From the NCBI GenBank assembly GCA_002424525.1, contig DIKJ01000158.1, positions 33,506 to 69,663 on the forward strand: a stretch of DNA of 36,158 nt, written 5' to 3'. The notes under the pieces were generated by a model that saw only the letters and a program-made list of their open reading frames with translations, was not told the origin of the DNA and made no database searches. Within the stretch, counting starts at the first letter, position 1; every line of letters starts with the position of its first letter. Below, one piece after another: positions 23,600 through 31,812 of this stretch. The translations under genes were made by a program, and so were the position numbers. Source of the stretch: Bacteroidales bacterium UBA5621. GTDB lineage: Bacteria; Bacteroidota; Bacteroidia; Bacteroidales; VadinHA17.

Positions 23600-24717
23600 A
23601 GCTGTTTCTGGTAGATCCTGAATCTTTTTATCACCCGGCCGTTAAACCTTTCAACCTCGGCTCTCATCTTCAGGTTATCCTCGAGTATCAGATGACTGTC
23701 AATGAGTGTCATCTTGTGTCTGACCGCCGACTCGTACATTTTCACGGCCATAAGGACATCAACCCCCTGCCCTCTGTACGCTTTTTTTATACCTCCTATC
23801 ATCAGCATCAGTCTTTTTGAGGTCTTTAATTCTTTGAGGATCCTGAAGATCCCGAAAGGAAAGAACTTCCCGTTGCAAGCCTTGATACCCATACTGACGT
23901 CCGGCATGGCGATCACAAACCCTACCAGTTCCCCATCCTTTTCCACTACTTTGATGAAATTTGGGTCGAGTATGGGCAGATATCTTTTTGCCAGATCCTT
24001 TTTCTCCTTATCGTTAAGAGGCACGAACCCATAGATTTCCGAAAAGGTGTCATTCATCAGTTCCAGTACCGGGATAATGTATGGGCTGATCTCCTTTTTT
24101 GACCTGAATTCAATTATTCTGAATTCGCCGGCCCGTTCAAGCCTGCTGTAGACCCTGCTGTAAAGCTCAGGAAGCTTATCAGGTGTCTCTATCAGGTAGT
24201 TGACAAGGTCGACCTCTTTGACATAGCCTTCCCATTCGATCATCCTGGGCATATATGGCGAATTTGTTGTAGTCGTCATAATCTGGGGATATTCAAACCC
24301 TTCTATCTGAAATCCCTGAGGATCTTTTTCCGAGAAACCGAGAGGACCGACAATTTTTGTGACCCCCCTTTCCTTTACCCACTCTTCAACTTTTGAAATA
24401 AGTGCATGCACAATCTCCCGGTCCTCATAGCACTCCATGAAGCAGAACCGCCCGTGATTCTCATTATGAATTGAATTATACCTGTTGTTGAGAAGCCCCA
24501 TGATCCTTCCTGCCGGTTTCTTGCCACGGTAGGCGAGATACATTACAGCTTCGGCATACTGAAAGGATTTGTTCCTGTTTTTGTCAAACAATTCCCATTC
24601 ATCCATGTAAATTGGCGGCAGCCAGTCAGCTTCATCTTTATGGATCTTAGCCGGCAGACAGATAAAATCGCGCAGGTCTTTTTTTGTAATTACCTCTTTA
24701 ATAATTATTTCCCCCAT
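23596..24717 (-). CDS. GNAT-fold N-acetyltransferase-like protein
   Basis: The 373-residue protein (start ATG at 24717, MGEIIIKEV; the longer TTG start at 24747 is less likely) resembles a Bacteroidetes family of double-GNAT-like proteins. The N-terminal part has DWLPPIYMDEW and a core strand AYRGKKPAGRIMGLLNN. The C-terminal part contains VVEKDGELVGFVIAMPD and GIKKAYRGQGVDVLMAVKMYE, similar to the acetyl-CoA-binding RGxG region. The substrate is unknown. It follows the ubiA-like gene on the same strand, 70 bp away. Confidence 0.72.
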   Translation of the reverse strand: MGEIIIKEVITKKDLRDFICLPAKIHKDEADWLPPIYMDEWELFDKNRNKSFQYAEAVMYLAYRGKKPAGRIMGLLNNRYNSIHNENHGRFCFMECYEDREIVHALISKVEEWVKERGVTKIVGPLGFSEKDPQGFQIEGFEYPQIMTTTTNSPYMPRMIEWEGYVKEVDLVNYLIETPDKLPELYSRVYSRLERAGEFRIIEFRSKKEISPYIIPVLELMNDTFSEIYGFVPLNDKEKKDLAKRYLPILDPNFIKVVEKDGELVGFVIAMPDVSMGIKACNGKFFPFGIFRILKELKTSKRLMLMIGGIKKAYRGQGVDVLMAVKMYESAVRHKMTLIDSHLILEDNLKMRAEVERFNGRVIKRFRIYQKQL

Positions 24718-24787
24718 TACTAGAATTTTAGAACTACCAAGTAACAAAAAAAGTATTATATCGGCAACATGCAGAAAAAAATCCGAA

Positions 24788-25666
24788 TCATCGGAAGCTC
24801 AGGATCAGGTCAAATATGACGAAGAAGGCAAAAACCAGACTTGCGATCCCATTTGTTGTTCCAAAGGCCAGGCCAACCCTGCTGAGATCATCAGGCTTTA
24901 CTATGCTGTGCTGATAGATAAGAAGGGCGCTGAACAGAAAGGCCCCGGTCCAGAAAAGAAGACCTGCATATCCTGCAAAGCCGGCGGCAAGTACAAAGCC
25001 AAATGTCAGTATATGCAGAACGACCGAAACAAAAAGCGCCTTTCTGAGCCCAAATGCTGAAGGCAGGGAATGAAGCCGGTTCTCCCTGTCGAACTGATCG
25101 TCCTGCAAGGCATAGATAATATCAAACCCGCTTACCCAGGTAAGGACTATAAGGGAATAGATTACCGGGAGCATCGCGAAAGATCCTGTAACAGAGATAT
25201 ATGCACCTATTGGGGCCAGGCTTAATCCGAGTCCGAGAATGAAATGACAAAGAAATGTGAACCTTTTTGACAGGGAATAACCGAGAATTATCAACAGGGC
25301 CACGGGAGACAGGAATAGAGTCAGCCTGTTTATCAGACCCGCGGAAAGAATAAAAAGCCCTGCATTTACCGCCACAAACAAAGCCGCAGCCTTCGGTTTA
25401 ATCTTACCAGCAGGTATCTCCCTGTTACTCGTCCTTGGATTTTTTGCGTCGAAGTTCTTATCCGCAAGTCTGTTAAAGCCCATGGCGGCGTTGCGGGCAA
25501 AAATCATGCAGAGCACTATAAGCAGTATCAGGCGAAGGCTGAATTGCTGGTCCGGCTGTGTAACTGCCAGAGCGAAGCCGATCAATGCGAACGGCATGGC
25601 AAACACGGTATGACTGAACCTGACCAGTGAGAAATACCCGGCAACTGAATTCTTCAGACGGCCCAT
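24788..25666 (-). CDS. UbiA-type polyprenyltransferase (putative MqnP-like)
   Basis: An integral-membrane prenyltransferase of 292 residues with about eight or nine helices. The first aspartate-rich motif is NRLADKNFD (65-73) and the second is DIIYALQDDQFD (182-193); together they bind Mg-polyprenyl diphosphate. The SGFDIIYALQDD form is typical of the 4-hydroxybenzoate polyprenyltransferase-like group that includes MqnP of the futalosine menaquinone pathway, rather than MenA. Whether the host uses that pathway cannot be told from this window. It starts 30 bp after pheT and is probably co-transcribed. Confidence 0.85.
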   Translation of the reverse strand: MGRLKNSVAGYFSLVRFSHTVFAMPFALIGFALAVTQPDQQFSLRLILLIVLCMIFARNAAMGFNRLADKNFDAKNPRTSNREIPAGKIKPKAAALFVAVNAGLFILSAGLINRLTLFLSPVALLIILGYSLSKRFTFLCHFILGLGLSLAPIGAYISVTGSFAMLPVIYSLIVLTWVSGFDIIYALQDDQFDRENRLHSLPSAFGLRKALFVSVVLHILTFGFVLAAGFAGYAGLLFWTGAFLFSALLIYQHSIVKPDDLSRVGLAFGTTNGIASLVFAFFVIFDLILSFR

Positions 25667-25696
25667 GACCAGAAGAGCTTTATTTTTCTGTTAATA

Positions 25697-28153
25697 TCAG
25701 CGGATCTGTGCACCGAGTTCCTTTGTGAAAGTGGCGGCAAGATTATTCATCACCTTATCTATAATCTTGTCAGTCAGGGTTTTATTATCATCTCTCAGTA
25801 TGAAGTTCAGGGCATACGATTTCTTGCTCTTTCCAAGGGTTTCACTTTCGTACACATCGAACAAGCCAACATCGCGGAGTAAATTCCTCTCGGTCCGGAA
25901 CGCCAGTTCCCGTATCTGTGAGAATCTGACGTCGCGGTCGAGCAGGAGAGCCAGATCACGTCTTACCCAGGGATATTTCGGCAACTCCCTGAACAGGATA
26001 GTCTGCTTTTTTATCAGTTTAAACAGCAGATCCCATTCAATGTGCGCATAATATACATCCTGGCCTATATCGAACTTCGTCAGGTACGTTCCTGATACGC
26101 GTCCTGCCTCGGCAAGCAGTTTATTGTTACTGTACCAGGCAATTGATTCGGAGAAAAAGCCCTTACTGCTCTCCCCCCAGGTGAGTGAGCCGGGATCGAT
26201 TCCCACCCTTCCGAGGATCATTTCAACAGCCGATTTGGCGTGGTAAAAATCTGTCGGGTTTGTCTTATGATTCCAGTTCTCCCTGCCTGAATCGCCCGAC
26301 ATAAAGATATCGAGGGCAAGTTTTTCGAGGTAATTGTCCGTGACATCTGATGATGTGCCGGATCTTTTCCTGAAATAGCAGTTCCCGAATTCATAGAACC
26401 TGAGATCTGCCGATTGTCTGTTGATATTCCTGCTTAACGATGAGAGGCCGCCAAAAAGAAGGGATTGTCTCATGGCATTAAGATCATTACTGAGAGGATT
26501 GGCCAGTCTGACAATCTGATCATCCATAAAATCGGGATTTCCCTCATACCAGGAAGCCGGATTCAGTGAGTTGCACATTATTTCATAAAAACCGTTCGAA
26601 GTAAGAAGATCTGAAATGGTGTTTACTGCAATCTCTTTATCGGGTTTTTCTGTATATGTAAGGGTAGAGTTGACATGATTGTTTATCTCAACACTGTTGT
26701 ACCCGTAAATCCGAAGTATCTCTTCTGTCACGTCAGCCTCCCGGTGAACATCAACCCGGTAGGCAGGTATCTCAAGCAAAAGCCTGTCACCCTCCTCTTT
26801 CCTGACGATTATATCAAGCAAGTGAAGGATTTTTTTTATAACTGAATGGTCAATCTTTTTCCCTATCAGCCGGTCGATATTCCTGTAAGAGACCTCAATT
26901 ATTGCATTCTCGATTTTTTCCGGATAGATATCAACTATATCGGATGAGATCTTTCCTCCCGCAACCTCTTTTATGAGCATGGCTGTTCTCCTGAGTGCCC
27001 ATGAAGTGATATTTGGATCGGCCCCTCTCTCAAACCTGAATGAGGCATCAGTCTGTAATCCATGTCTTTTTGAAGTTTTGCGGATCGAAACGGGATTGAA
27101 ATAGGCACTTTCAAGAAAAACACTCCTTGTTGCCGCTGTCACTCCTGATCTGATCCCGCCGAAAACACCTGCAATACACATGCCTTCAGATTCATTGCAA
27201 ATCATCAGGTCTTTTGACGACAGGCATCTTTCGTTCCCGTCGAGTGTAACAAACCTGCTCTTATCAGGAAGATTTTTTATTATAACTTTCCTGCCCTCTA
27301 TCCTGTCGGCATCGAATGCATGCAAGGGCTGCCCGGCTTCGTGCTGTACATAATTGGTTATATCAACTATATTATTGATCGGGTGCTGGCCTATGGCACG
27401 CAGGCGATTTTTCAGCCAGCCGGGTGATTCACCGACGGTTACTCCACTGATGGTTATACCAGTATAACGCGGGCAATCAATGAAATTTTCAACAACTACT
27501 TCGTATGGATTATCAGTGTTATCGGGCTTGAAACTTTCGACAGACGGAAGCAGGGCTTTCTTATCAGAACCTTCATTAATAGTAAGATAAGCAGCAAGGT
27601 CACGGGCAACGCCAAAATGGGAGCCACTGTCAATCCTGTTTGGAGTTAGTCCGATCTCAAAAACGAAATCCTTTTCAACACTGAAGTATTCAGATGCAGG
27701 CGTTCCCGGAACAGCTCCGGCGTCGAGTACCATGATTCCTTCGTGCGATTCACCTATTCCAAGCTCATCCTCGGCACAGATCATCCCTTCCGAAAGCTCT
27801 CCCCTGATACGTGACTTTTTTATTTCAAGGATTTCTTTCCCCTTATGCACGGACGTGCCTGCAGTGGCAACAGGAACCTTCTGCCCCTCAGCAACATTGT
27901 GAGCTCCGCACACAATCTGCAGGGGTTCCGGGCCTCCGATATTCACTGTTGTAACAATTAGTTTGTCTGCCGACGGGTGTTTTTTACAGGTCAGTACTTC
28001 ACCAATAACGACGCCCTTTAAACCTCCTCTTACCGACTCCCACTCCTCCGTCCCCTCAATCTCGAGGCCGACAGCAGTCAATATTTCAGCAATTTTTAAG
28101 GGTTCATGGTCGATTTTCAGGTAATCCCTGAGCCAGTTGTATGAAATCTTCAT
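25697..28153 (-). CDS. pheT: Phenylalanine-tRNA ligase beta subunit
   Basis: The 818-residue subunit begins MKISYNWLRDYLKIDH at 28153; an upstream in-frame start at 28192 lies inside the promoter box and is rejected. Domains in order: OB-fold tRNA-binding domain (about 40-150, EVLTCKKHPSADKL, VCGAHNV), B3/B4 editing region, B5 domain, catalytic-like core with the motif region RFERGADPN, and the C-terminal ferredoxin-fold anticodon-binding domain (FRELPKYPWVRRDLALLLD). Together with PheS, which is not in the window, it charges tRNA-Phe. The length is normal for Bacteroidetes. Confidence 0.96.
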   Translation of the reverse strand: MKISYNWLRDYLKIDHEPLKIAEILTAVGLEIEGTEEWESVRGGLKGVVIGEVLTCKKHPSADKLIVTTVNIGGPEPLQIVCGAHNVAEGQKVPVATAGTSVHKGKEILEIKKSRIRGELSEGMICAEDELGIGESHEGIMVLDAGAVPGTPASEYFSVEKDFVFEIGLTPNRIDSGSHFGVARDLAAYLTINEGSDKKALLPSVESFKPDNTDNPYEVVVENFIDCPRYTGITISGVTVGESPGWLKNRLRAIGQHPINNIVDITNYVQHEAGQPLHAFDADRIEGRKVIIKNLPDKSRFVTLDGNERCLSSKDLMICNESEGMCIAGVFGGIRSGVTAATRSVFLESAYFNPVSIRKTSKRHGLQTDASFRFERGADPNITSWALRRTAMLIKEVAGGKISSDIVDIYPEKIENAIIEVSYRNIDRLIGKKIDHSVIKKILHLLDIIVRKEEGDRLLLEIPAYRVDVHREADVTEEILRIYGYNSVEINNHVNSTLTYTEKPDKEIAVNTISDLLTSNGFYEIMCNSLNPASWYEGNPDFMDDQIVRLANPLSNDLNAMRQSLLFGGLSSLSRNINRQSADLRFYEFGNCYFRKRSGTSSDVTDNYLEKLALDIFMSGDSGRENWNHKTNPTDFYHAKSAVEMILGRVGIDPGSLTWGESSKGFFSESIAWYSNNKLLAEAGRVSGTYLTKFDIGQDVYYAHIEWDLLFKLIKKQTILFRELPKYPWVRRDLALLLDRDVRFSQIRELAFRTERNLLRDVGLFDVYESETLGKSKKSYALNFILRDDNKTLTDKIIDKVMNNLAATFTKELGAQIR

Positions 28154-28189
28154 TTCACGATCATTCTGAATAGTTATTTTCCAAGAGTG

Positions 28190-28197
28190 CAAAAGTA
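28190..28197 (-). promoter_or_regulatory. -7 box of the pheT promoter
   Basis: The minus strand reads TACTTTTG, a good match to TAnnTTTG, 36 bp before the pheT start. No clear -33 TTTG is present. Its presence supports the ATG at 28153 as the true start. Confidence 0.55.
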
Positions 28198-28255
28198 AGA
28201 AAATAAAAAAGTATTGAGAAGTATCCCTGCTTTTTTCACGGAAACGGTATTTGTC

Positions 28256-28263
28256 TATCTTTG
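28256..28263 (+). promoter_or_regulatory. -7 box of the surE operon promoter
   Basis: TATCTTTG matches TAnnTTTG and lies 19 bp before the surE ATG at 28283. No TTTG is visible at -33. It argues against the longer surE frame that opens at 28214. Confidence 0.5.
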
Positions 28264-28282
28264 TAAATCAATAATTTTTCAA

Positions 28283-29083
28283 ATGACTTCAGACACCGGC
28301 GATAGACTGATTTTACTGACAAACGATGACGGGCTCTATGCAACAGGGCTCAGGACGCTTCTGGAAGTGATGGAGGAATACGGGAAGGTGGTGCTGGTAT
28401 CAACCGTCGAAAGCATGTCGGGAATGTCACAGGCGTTGACGGTAAAGACCCCGTTAAGGATAAGACTGGTCGACGAAACCGACAGGCACAGGATCTATGC
28501 CTGCAACGGAACACCAGCAGACGGGGTTAAGCTTGCTGTGAACCAGTTGCTTGATCGTCAGCCCGATTGGGTGGTTTCCGGAGTAAACCACGGGGCGAAT
28601 GCTTCGGTAAGTGTACTCTATTCCGGTACAATGGCCGCTGCGATAGAAGGCTGCCTGTATGGCATAAACTCGGTGGGATTTTCCCTGAACAGCTTTTCAA
28701 GAAGTGCGGATTTTACCGTCTGTAAAAAATACATCAGGATAGTAATGGACAGAGTGATCTCAGAACCTCTCCCGGCAGGTGTGTGCCTTAACGTGAACAT
28801 GCCGGCTGTTGCAGAAAGCGAGATCAGGGGCATAATGGTCTGCCGGCAGGCAAAGGGTAACTGGAAAGAGGAATTCGAGAAGAGGAAAGATCCGATGGGA
28901 AAAACATATTACTGGCTGACCGGCCTGTTCAATAATCATGAGCCTGAAGCAACCGATACCGATGAGTGGGCCCTGGCAAATAATTTTGTCTCGGTGGTGC
29001 CTGTGACTATCGACATGACTGCTTATGGCTATATTGATAAACTTAAAGAACGGTTTGCTAATGACCCCAACGGAAAAATATGA
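28283..29083 (+). CDS. surE: 5'/3'-nucleotidase SurE
   Basis: A 266-residue metal-dependent nucleoside monophosphate phosphatase. The metal-site aspartates are D15 and D16 in LLTNDDGLYATGL; SGVNHGANAS carries the conserved asparagine and VLYSGTMAAAIEG is the family signature. The ATG at 28283 is chosen because the motif then lies near residue 15 as usual and the promoter box precedes it. The last 23 bases overlap the following small membrane-protein gene, indicating an operon with it and lpxB. Confidence 0.94.
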   Translation: MTSDTGDRLILLTNDDGLYATGLRTLLEVMEEYGKVVLVSTVESMSGMSQALTVKTPLRIRLVDETDRHRIYACNGTPADGVKLAVNQLLDRQPDWVVSGVNHGANASVSVLYSGTMAAAIEGCLYGINSVGFSLNSFSRSADFTVCKKYIRIVMDRVISEPLPAGVCLNVNMPAVAESEIRGIMVCRQAKGNWKEEFEKRKDPMGKTYYWLTGLFNNHEPEATDTDEWALANNFVSVVPVTIDMTAYGYIDKLKERFANDPNGKI

Positions 29084-29360
29084 CAAACTGATTATCGGCC
29101 TGGCTACAGGTTTTCTTCTGCCATTTGTTACCGGCCTTATAGTATATCTGTTTTCACATGGCGAAAGAAATGTGATAACATACATGGAGCGGATCATTAA
29201 TGCCAATATATTAACTCATGCCCTGTCGCTCTCGGTATTCCCGAATCTTTTCCTTTTCCTTGTTTACAACCGACTTGACATGCTGAAAGCTGCCCGCGGG
29301 GTTGTCGGCATTACAATGTTGTGGGCCGTCATTGTTTTTGCTGTAAAATTTTTAAGATGA
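29061..29360 (+). CDS. Small three-helix membrane protein between surE and lpxB
   Basis: A 99-residue protein from the ATG at 29061 (MTPTEKYDKL). Three hydrophobic helices are visible: about 10-31 (LIIGLATGFLLPFVTGLIVYLF), 50-70 (ALSLSVFPNLFLFLVY) and 78-98 (VVGITMLWAVIVFAVKFL). I recognise no family. It overlaps surE by 23 bases, and its stop overlaps the lpxB start as ATGA (29357-29360), which implies translational coupling. The placement suggests a role near the inner-membrane steps of lipid A synthesis, but this is inference. Confidence 0.78.
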   Translation: MTPTEKYDKLIIGLATGFLLPFVTGLIVYLFSHGERNVITYMERIINANILTHALSLSVFPNLFLFLVYNRLDMLKAARGVVGITMLWAVIVFAVKFLR

Positions 29361-30511
29361 GGTACTTCATTATTGCCGGAGAGCAATCCGGCGACCTTCA
29401 TGGCTCAAATCTGGTAAAAGGTCTTCAGAAAGCTGATCCGGATGCGGTAATCAAAGGCTGGGGCGGAGATCTTATGGAAAATGCCGGAATGACCCTGCTG
29501 AACCATTACAGTAGTACCGCTTTCATGGGATTTGTTGTCATTCTCAGGAACCTGGGCAGAATATTAAAAAACCTCACGCTCTGCAAAGAACATATAGCTG
29601 AATTTAATCCCGATGCAGTGATACTGATCGACTACCCGGCCTTCAACCTGAGGATAGCTGAATTTGCCAGGGAAAGAGGGTTTAAGGTCTATTATTATAT
29701 CTCGCCAAAACTGTGGGCCTGGAAAGAGAACCGGGTGAAGAAAGTAAAACAGTTTGTTAACCGCATGTATATAATATTCCCGTTCGAAGTCGCATTTTAT
29801 AAAAAGCATGGAATTGATGTTGAATACCTGGGCAATCCCCTTGTGGATGAGATTGAGGGCAGGATAAAATCTGCCGGAGAAAAAACCGGTCCGAAGAATC
29901 AGGATAAAACAGGTCATAAACCTGTAATTGCCCTTCTGCCCGGAAGCCGGAAGCACGAGGTCTCCCATATTCTTCCGCAGATGCTCAAAGTGATTCCTCA
30001 TTTTCCGGATTATCAGTTTGTCATTGCCGGGGTCAGGAACCTTCCGGATCAGCTTTATCAGAAGATCATCGACGGCAGACCTGTTATTCTTGCAAGGGAA
30101 GAAACCTATAACATATTAAATTCTGCCGGGGCTGCGTTAGTAACATCAGGCACTGCAACCCTCGAGGCAGCGCTTCTTGGCACTCCTCAGGTCGTTTGCT
30201 ATAAGGGCGATTTTTTTTCGGCTCTTATTGCGTGGATGCTGATAAGGGTGAAGTTCGTCTCGCTGGTTAACCTGATTCTGGGCTATGAGGCGGTGAGGGA
30301 ACTTCTGCAGTATTCCCTTAACGGGAAGAATCTTGTGAAAGAACTGAAGTCTGTGTTGCCGGGAGGAGCAAGGAGAGATAAGATGTTGTCGGATTACAGC
30401 CTGCTGAAGGAAAAACTTGGGCCTTCGGGTGCATCGGTGAGAGTGTCAGAAGATATGGTGAAAAGGCTGGGGGAAGAGCGAAGACGGATGAATGAAGGAA
30501 GTTGGCAGTAG
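29357..30511 (+). CDS. lpxB: Lipid-A-disaccharide synthase
   Basis: LpxB joins UDP-diacylglucosamine and lipid X to form the lipid A disaccharide at the inner membrane. The 384-residue protein starts MRYFIIAGEQSGDLHG at 29357, where ATGA overlaps the previous stop. Family segments are WGGDLMENAGM, YYISPKLWAWKENRVKKVK, LLPGSRKHEVSHILP and VTSGTATLEAALLGTPQVV. The frame opening earlier at 29321 is ignored because the family N-terminus fits the ATGA start. The final residues (GSWQ) and TAG stop come from a heptamer repeat. Confidence 0.95.
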   Translation: MRYFIIAGEQSGDLHGSNLVKGLQKADPDAVIKGWGGDLMENAGMTLLNHYSSTAFMGFVVILRNLGRILKNLTLCKEHIAEFNPDAVILIDYPAFNLRIAEFARERGFKVYYYISPKLWAWKENRVKKVKQFVNRMYIIFPFEVAFYKKHGIDVEYLGNPLVDEIEGRIKSAGEKTGPKNQDKTGHKPVIALLPGSRKHEVSHILPQMLKVIPHFPDYQFVIAGVRNLPDQLYQKIIDGRPVILAREETYNILNSAGAALVTSGTATLEAALLGTPQVVCYKGDFFSALIAWMLIRVKFVSLVNLILGYEAVRELLQYSLNGKNLVKELKSVLPGGARRDKMLSDYSLLKEKLGPSGASVRVSEDMVKRLGEERRRMNEGSWQ

Positions 30512-30521
30512 ACAGTTGGCA
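30500..30521. repeat. 7-bp periodic tract at the end of lpxB
   Basis: AGTTGGC, AGTAGAC and AGTTGGC follow one another from 30500 to 30520, plus the next A. The TAG at 30509-30511 is the lpxB stop, so the tract encodes the last residues SWQ and the stop. Confidence 0.55.
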
Positions 30522-30541
30522 TAAGAAGATAAGGATATTAT

Positions 30542-30576
30542 TGCCCTTCGCTCCCCGCCCCCTGCCCTCTGCTATG
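30542..30576. repeat. Degenerate 7-bp periodic tract (YGCYCYY) between lpxB and the SpoIID-like gene
   Basis: Five consecutive heptads, TGCCCTT, CGCTCCC, CGCCCCC, TGCCCTC and TGCTATG, keep G at position 2 and C at position 3. The tract is strikingly C-rich compared with its AT-rich flanks. The rest of the 92-bp gap shows no other clear element. Confidence 0.45.
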
Positions 30577-30603
30577 ATCTCTGTAATTTGTATGTAATAT
30601 TGA

Positions 30604-31791
30604 ATGAGATATTTCGCGCTTATATTGTTAATATTTTCAGGAACAGTACTCCTGAAGGGGCAGGTGCGGATAAGGTTATTTGCCAGCCAGAGCCCCGGAT
30701 CGGTGATTTTCAGGGTGACGGCTGGCAGTTATTCAATGACAGATGCAAACGGCAACCCTTTGGTAGTCAATACCGGAGAGCCCGTCTTAATCAGCCGGTT
30801 CGGTGAAAGAGTTGCAATGAAAGTCCGGAACAGGGAGGGATATGTGTACGATACACTTAAAATAGAGGGATTGACCGGTAAGGATAATTTTTCGCTCAGC
30901 ATTAACGGATCTATTCCGTTATTGAGAGTATACAGCGGCGATCTTCACTGCTACTATGATCTTGACAATATTCTGTTGATAAACGTCTGCAATGTTGAAG
31001 AATATATAGCTGGCGTCGTCAGAACAGAAGGAGGTGACGGAAGAAACAGCGAGTATTTCAAAACTCAGGCAGTGCTGGCAAGAACATATTTGTTCAGGTA
31101 TTTTGAGAAGCATGCGATGGATAATTTTAATTTATGTGATGATACTCATTGCCAGGCTTTTAATGGGGTGAACACCAGTCTGGCGATAACCAGCGCAGTG
31201 GAAGCGACAAGAGGACTGGTGGTATTGGGCGCCGACAGTGCCCTCATCAGTCCTGCATTTCATTCCAATTGCGGAGGAGAGACTGCTCTGGCCGAGGATG
31301 TCTGGCTTTCAGGTCAGCCATACCTGAAAAAAGTGAAAGATCCACACTGCACCTCTTCGGGTAATGCAACCTGGCAAAAACGAATTTCATTGTCAGACTG
31401 GATAGCCTATCTGAAAAAGTCGGGTTACAGCGGGAGGTCAGATAATCCCGGTATATTTGCTTTTTCCCAGCCTTCACGAGTATACGATTACAGGGCAGGC
31501 TCTTTCGCATTACCGCTGAAACAGATCAGAAACGATTACGGCCTGAGATCAACCTTCTTTTCGGTGATTGTTGAAGGTGATTCTGTTTTATTGAAGGGGA
31601 GGGGGTATGGTCATGGTGTGGGACTCTGCCAGGAGGGAGCAATGGCAATGGCACTTAAAGGATCTGATTACAGGAAAATAGTAGATTTTTATTATAATGG
31701 TGTAATAATCTCGGACATTGAAAATGCCCGTAAACCGGAAAAAGTTTTATTATCAGGAATTAATAAATCTAAGGCAGGCAGTAACCAGTAA
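30604..31791 (+). CDS. SpoIID/LytB-domain protein
   Basis: The 395-residue protein has a signal peptide (MRYFALILLIFSGTVLLKGQ). The SpoIID/LytB domain spans about 110-370: NVEEYIAGVVRTEGG, FKTQAVLARTYLFRYF, CDDTHCQAFNG, SNCGGETA and RGYGHGVGLCQEGAMAMA. SpoIID members are lytic transglycosylases acting on peptidoglycan lacking stem peptides; Gram-negative Bacteroidetes without sporulation also carry them. The catalytic glutamate is probably E138-region (VRTEGG). It is probably periplasmic. The C-terminal tail KAGSNQ and the TAA stop are supplied by a 7-bp repeat tract. Confidence 0.9.
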   Translation: MRYFALILLIFSGTVLLKGQVRIRLFASQSPGSVIFRVTAGSYSMTDANGNPLVVNTGEPVLISRFGERVAMKVRNREGYVYDTLKIEGLTGKDNFSLSINGSIPLLRVYSGDLHCYYDLDNILLINVCNVEEYIAGVVRTEGGDGRNSEYFKTQAVLARTYLFRYFEKHAMDNFNLCDDTHCQAFNGVNTSLAITSAVEATRGLVVLGADSALISPAFHSNCGGETALAEDVWLSGQPYLKKVKDPHCTSSGNATWQKRISLSDWIAYLKKSGYSGRSDNPGIFAFSQPSRVYDYRAGSFALPLKQIRNDYGLRSTFFSVIVEGDSVLLKGRGYGHGVGLCQEGAMAMALKGSDYRKIVDFYYNGVIISDIENARKPEKVLLSGINKSKAGSNQ

Positions 31792-31800
31792 CAAGCAACC
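31779..31800. repeat. 7-bp periodic tract at the end of the SpoIID-like gene
   Basis: CAGTAAC, CAGTAAC and AAGCAAC run from 31779 to 31799. The TAA at 31789-31791 in the second unit is the stop of the SpoIID-like gene; gldF begins 13 bases after the tract. Confidence 0.55.
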
Positions 31801-31812
31801 TAAACTAAAAAT

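Noticed and set aside
28214..28282. N-terminal extension of SurE
   Set aside because: The -7 box lies inside it, and the family motif is near residue 15 only with the ATG at 28283.
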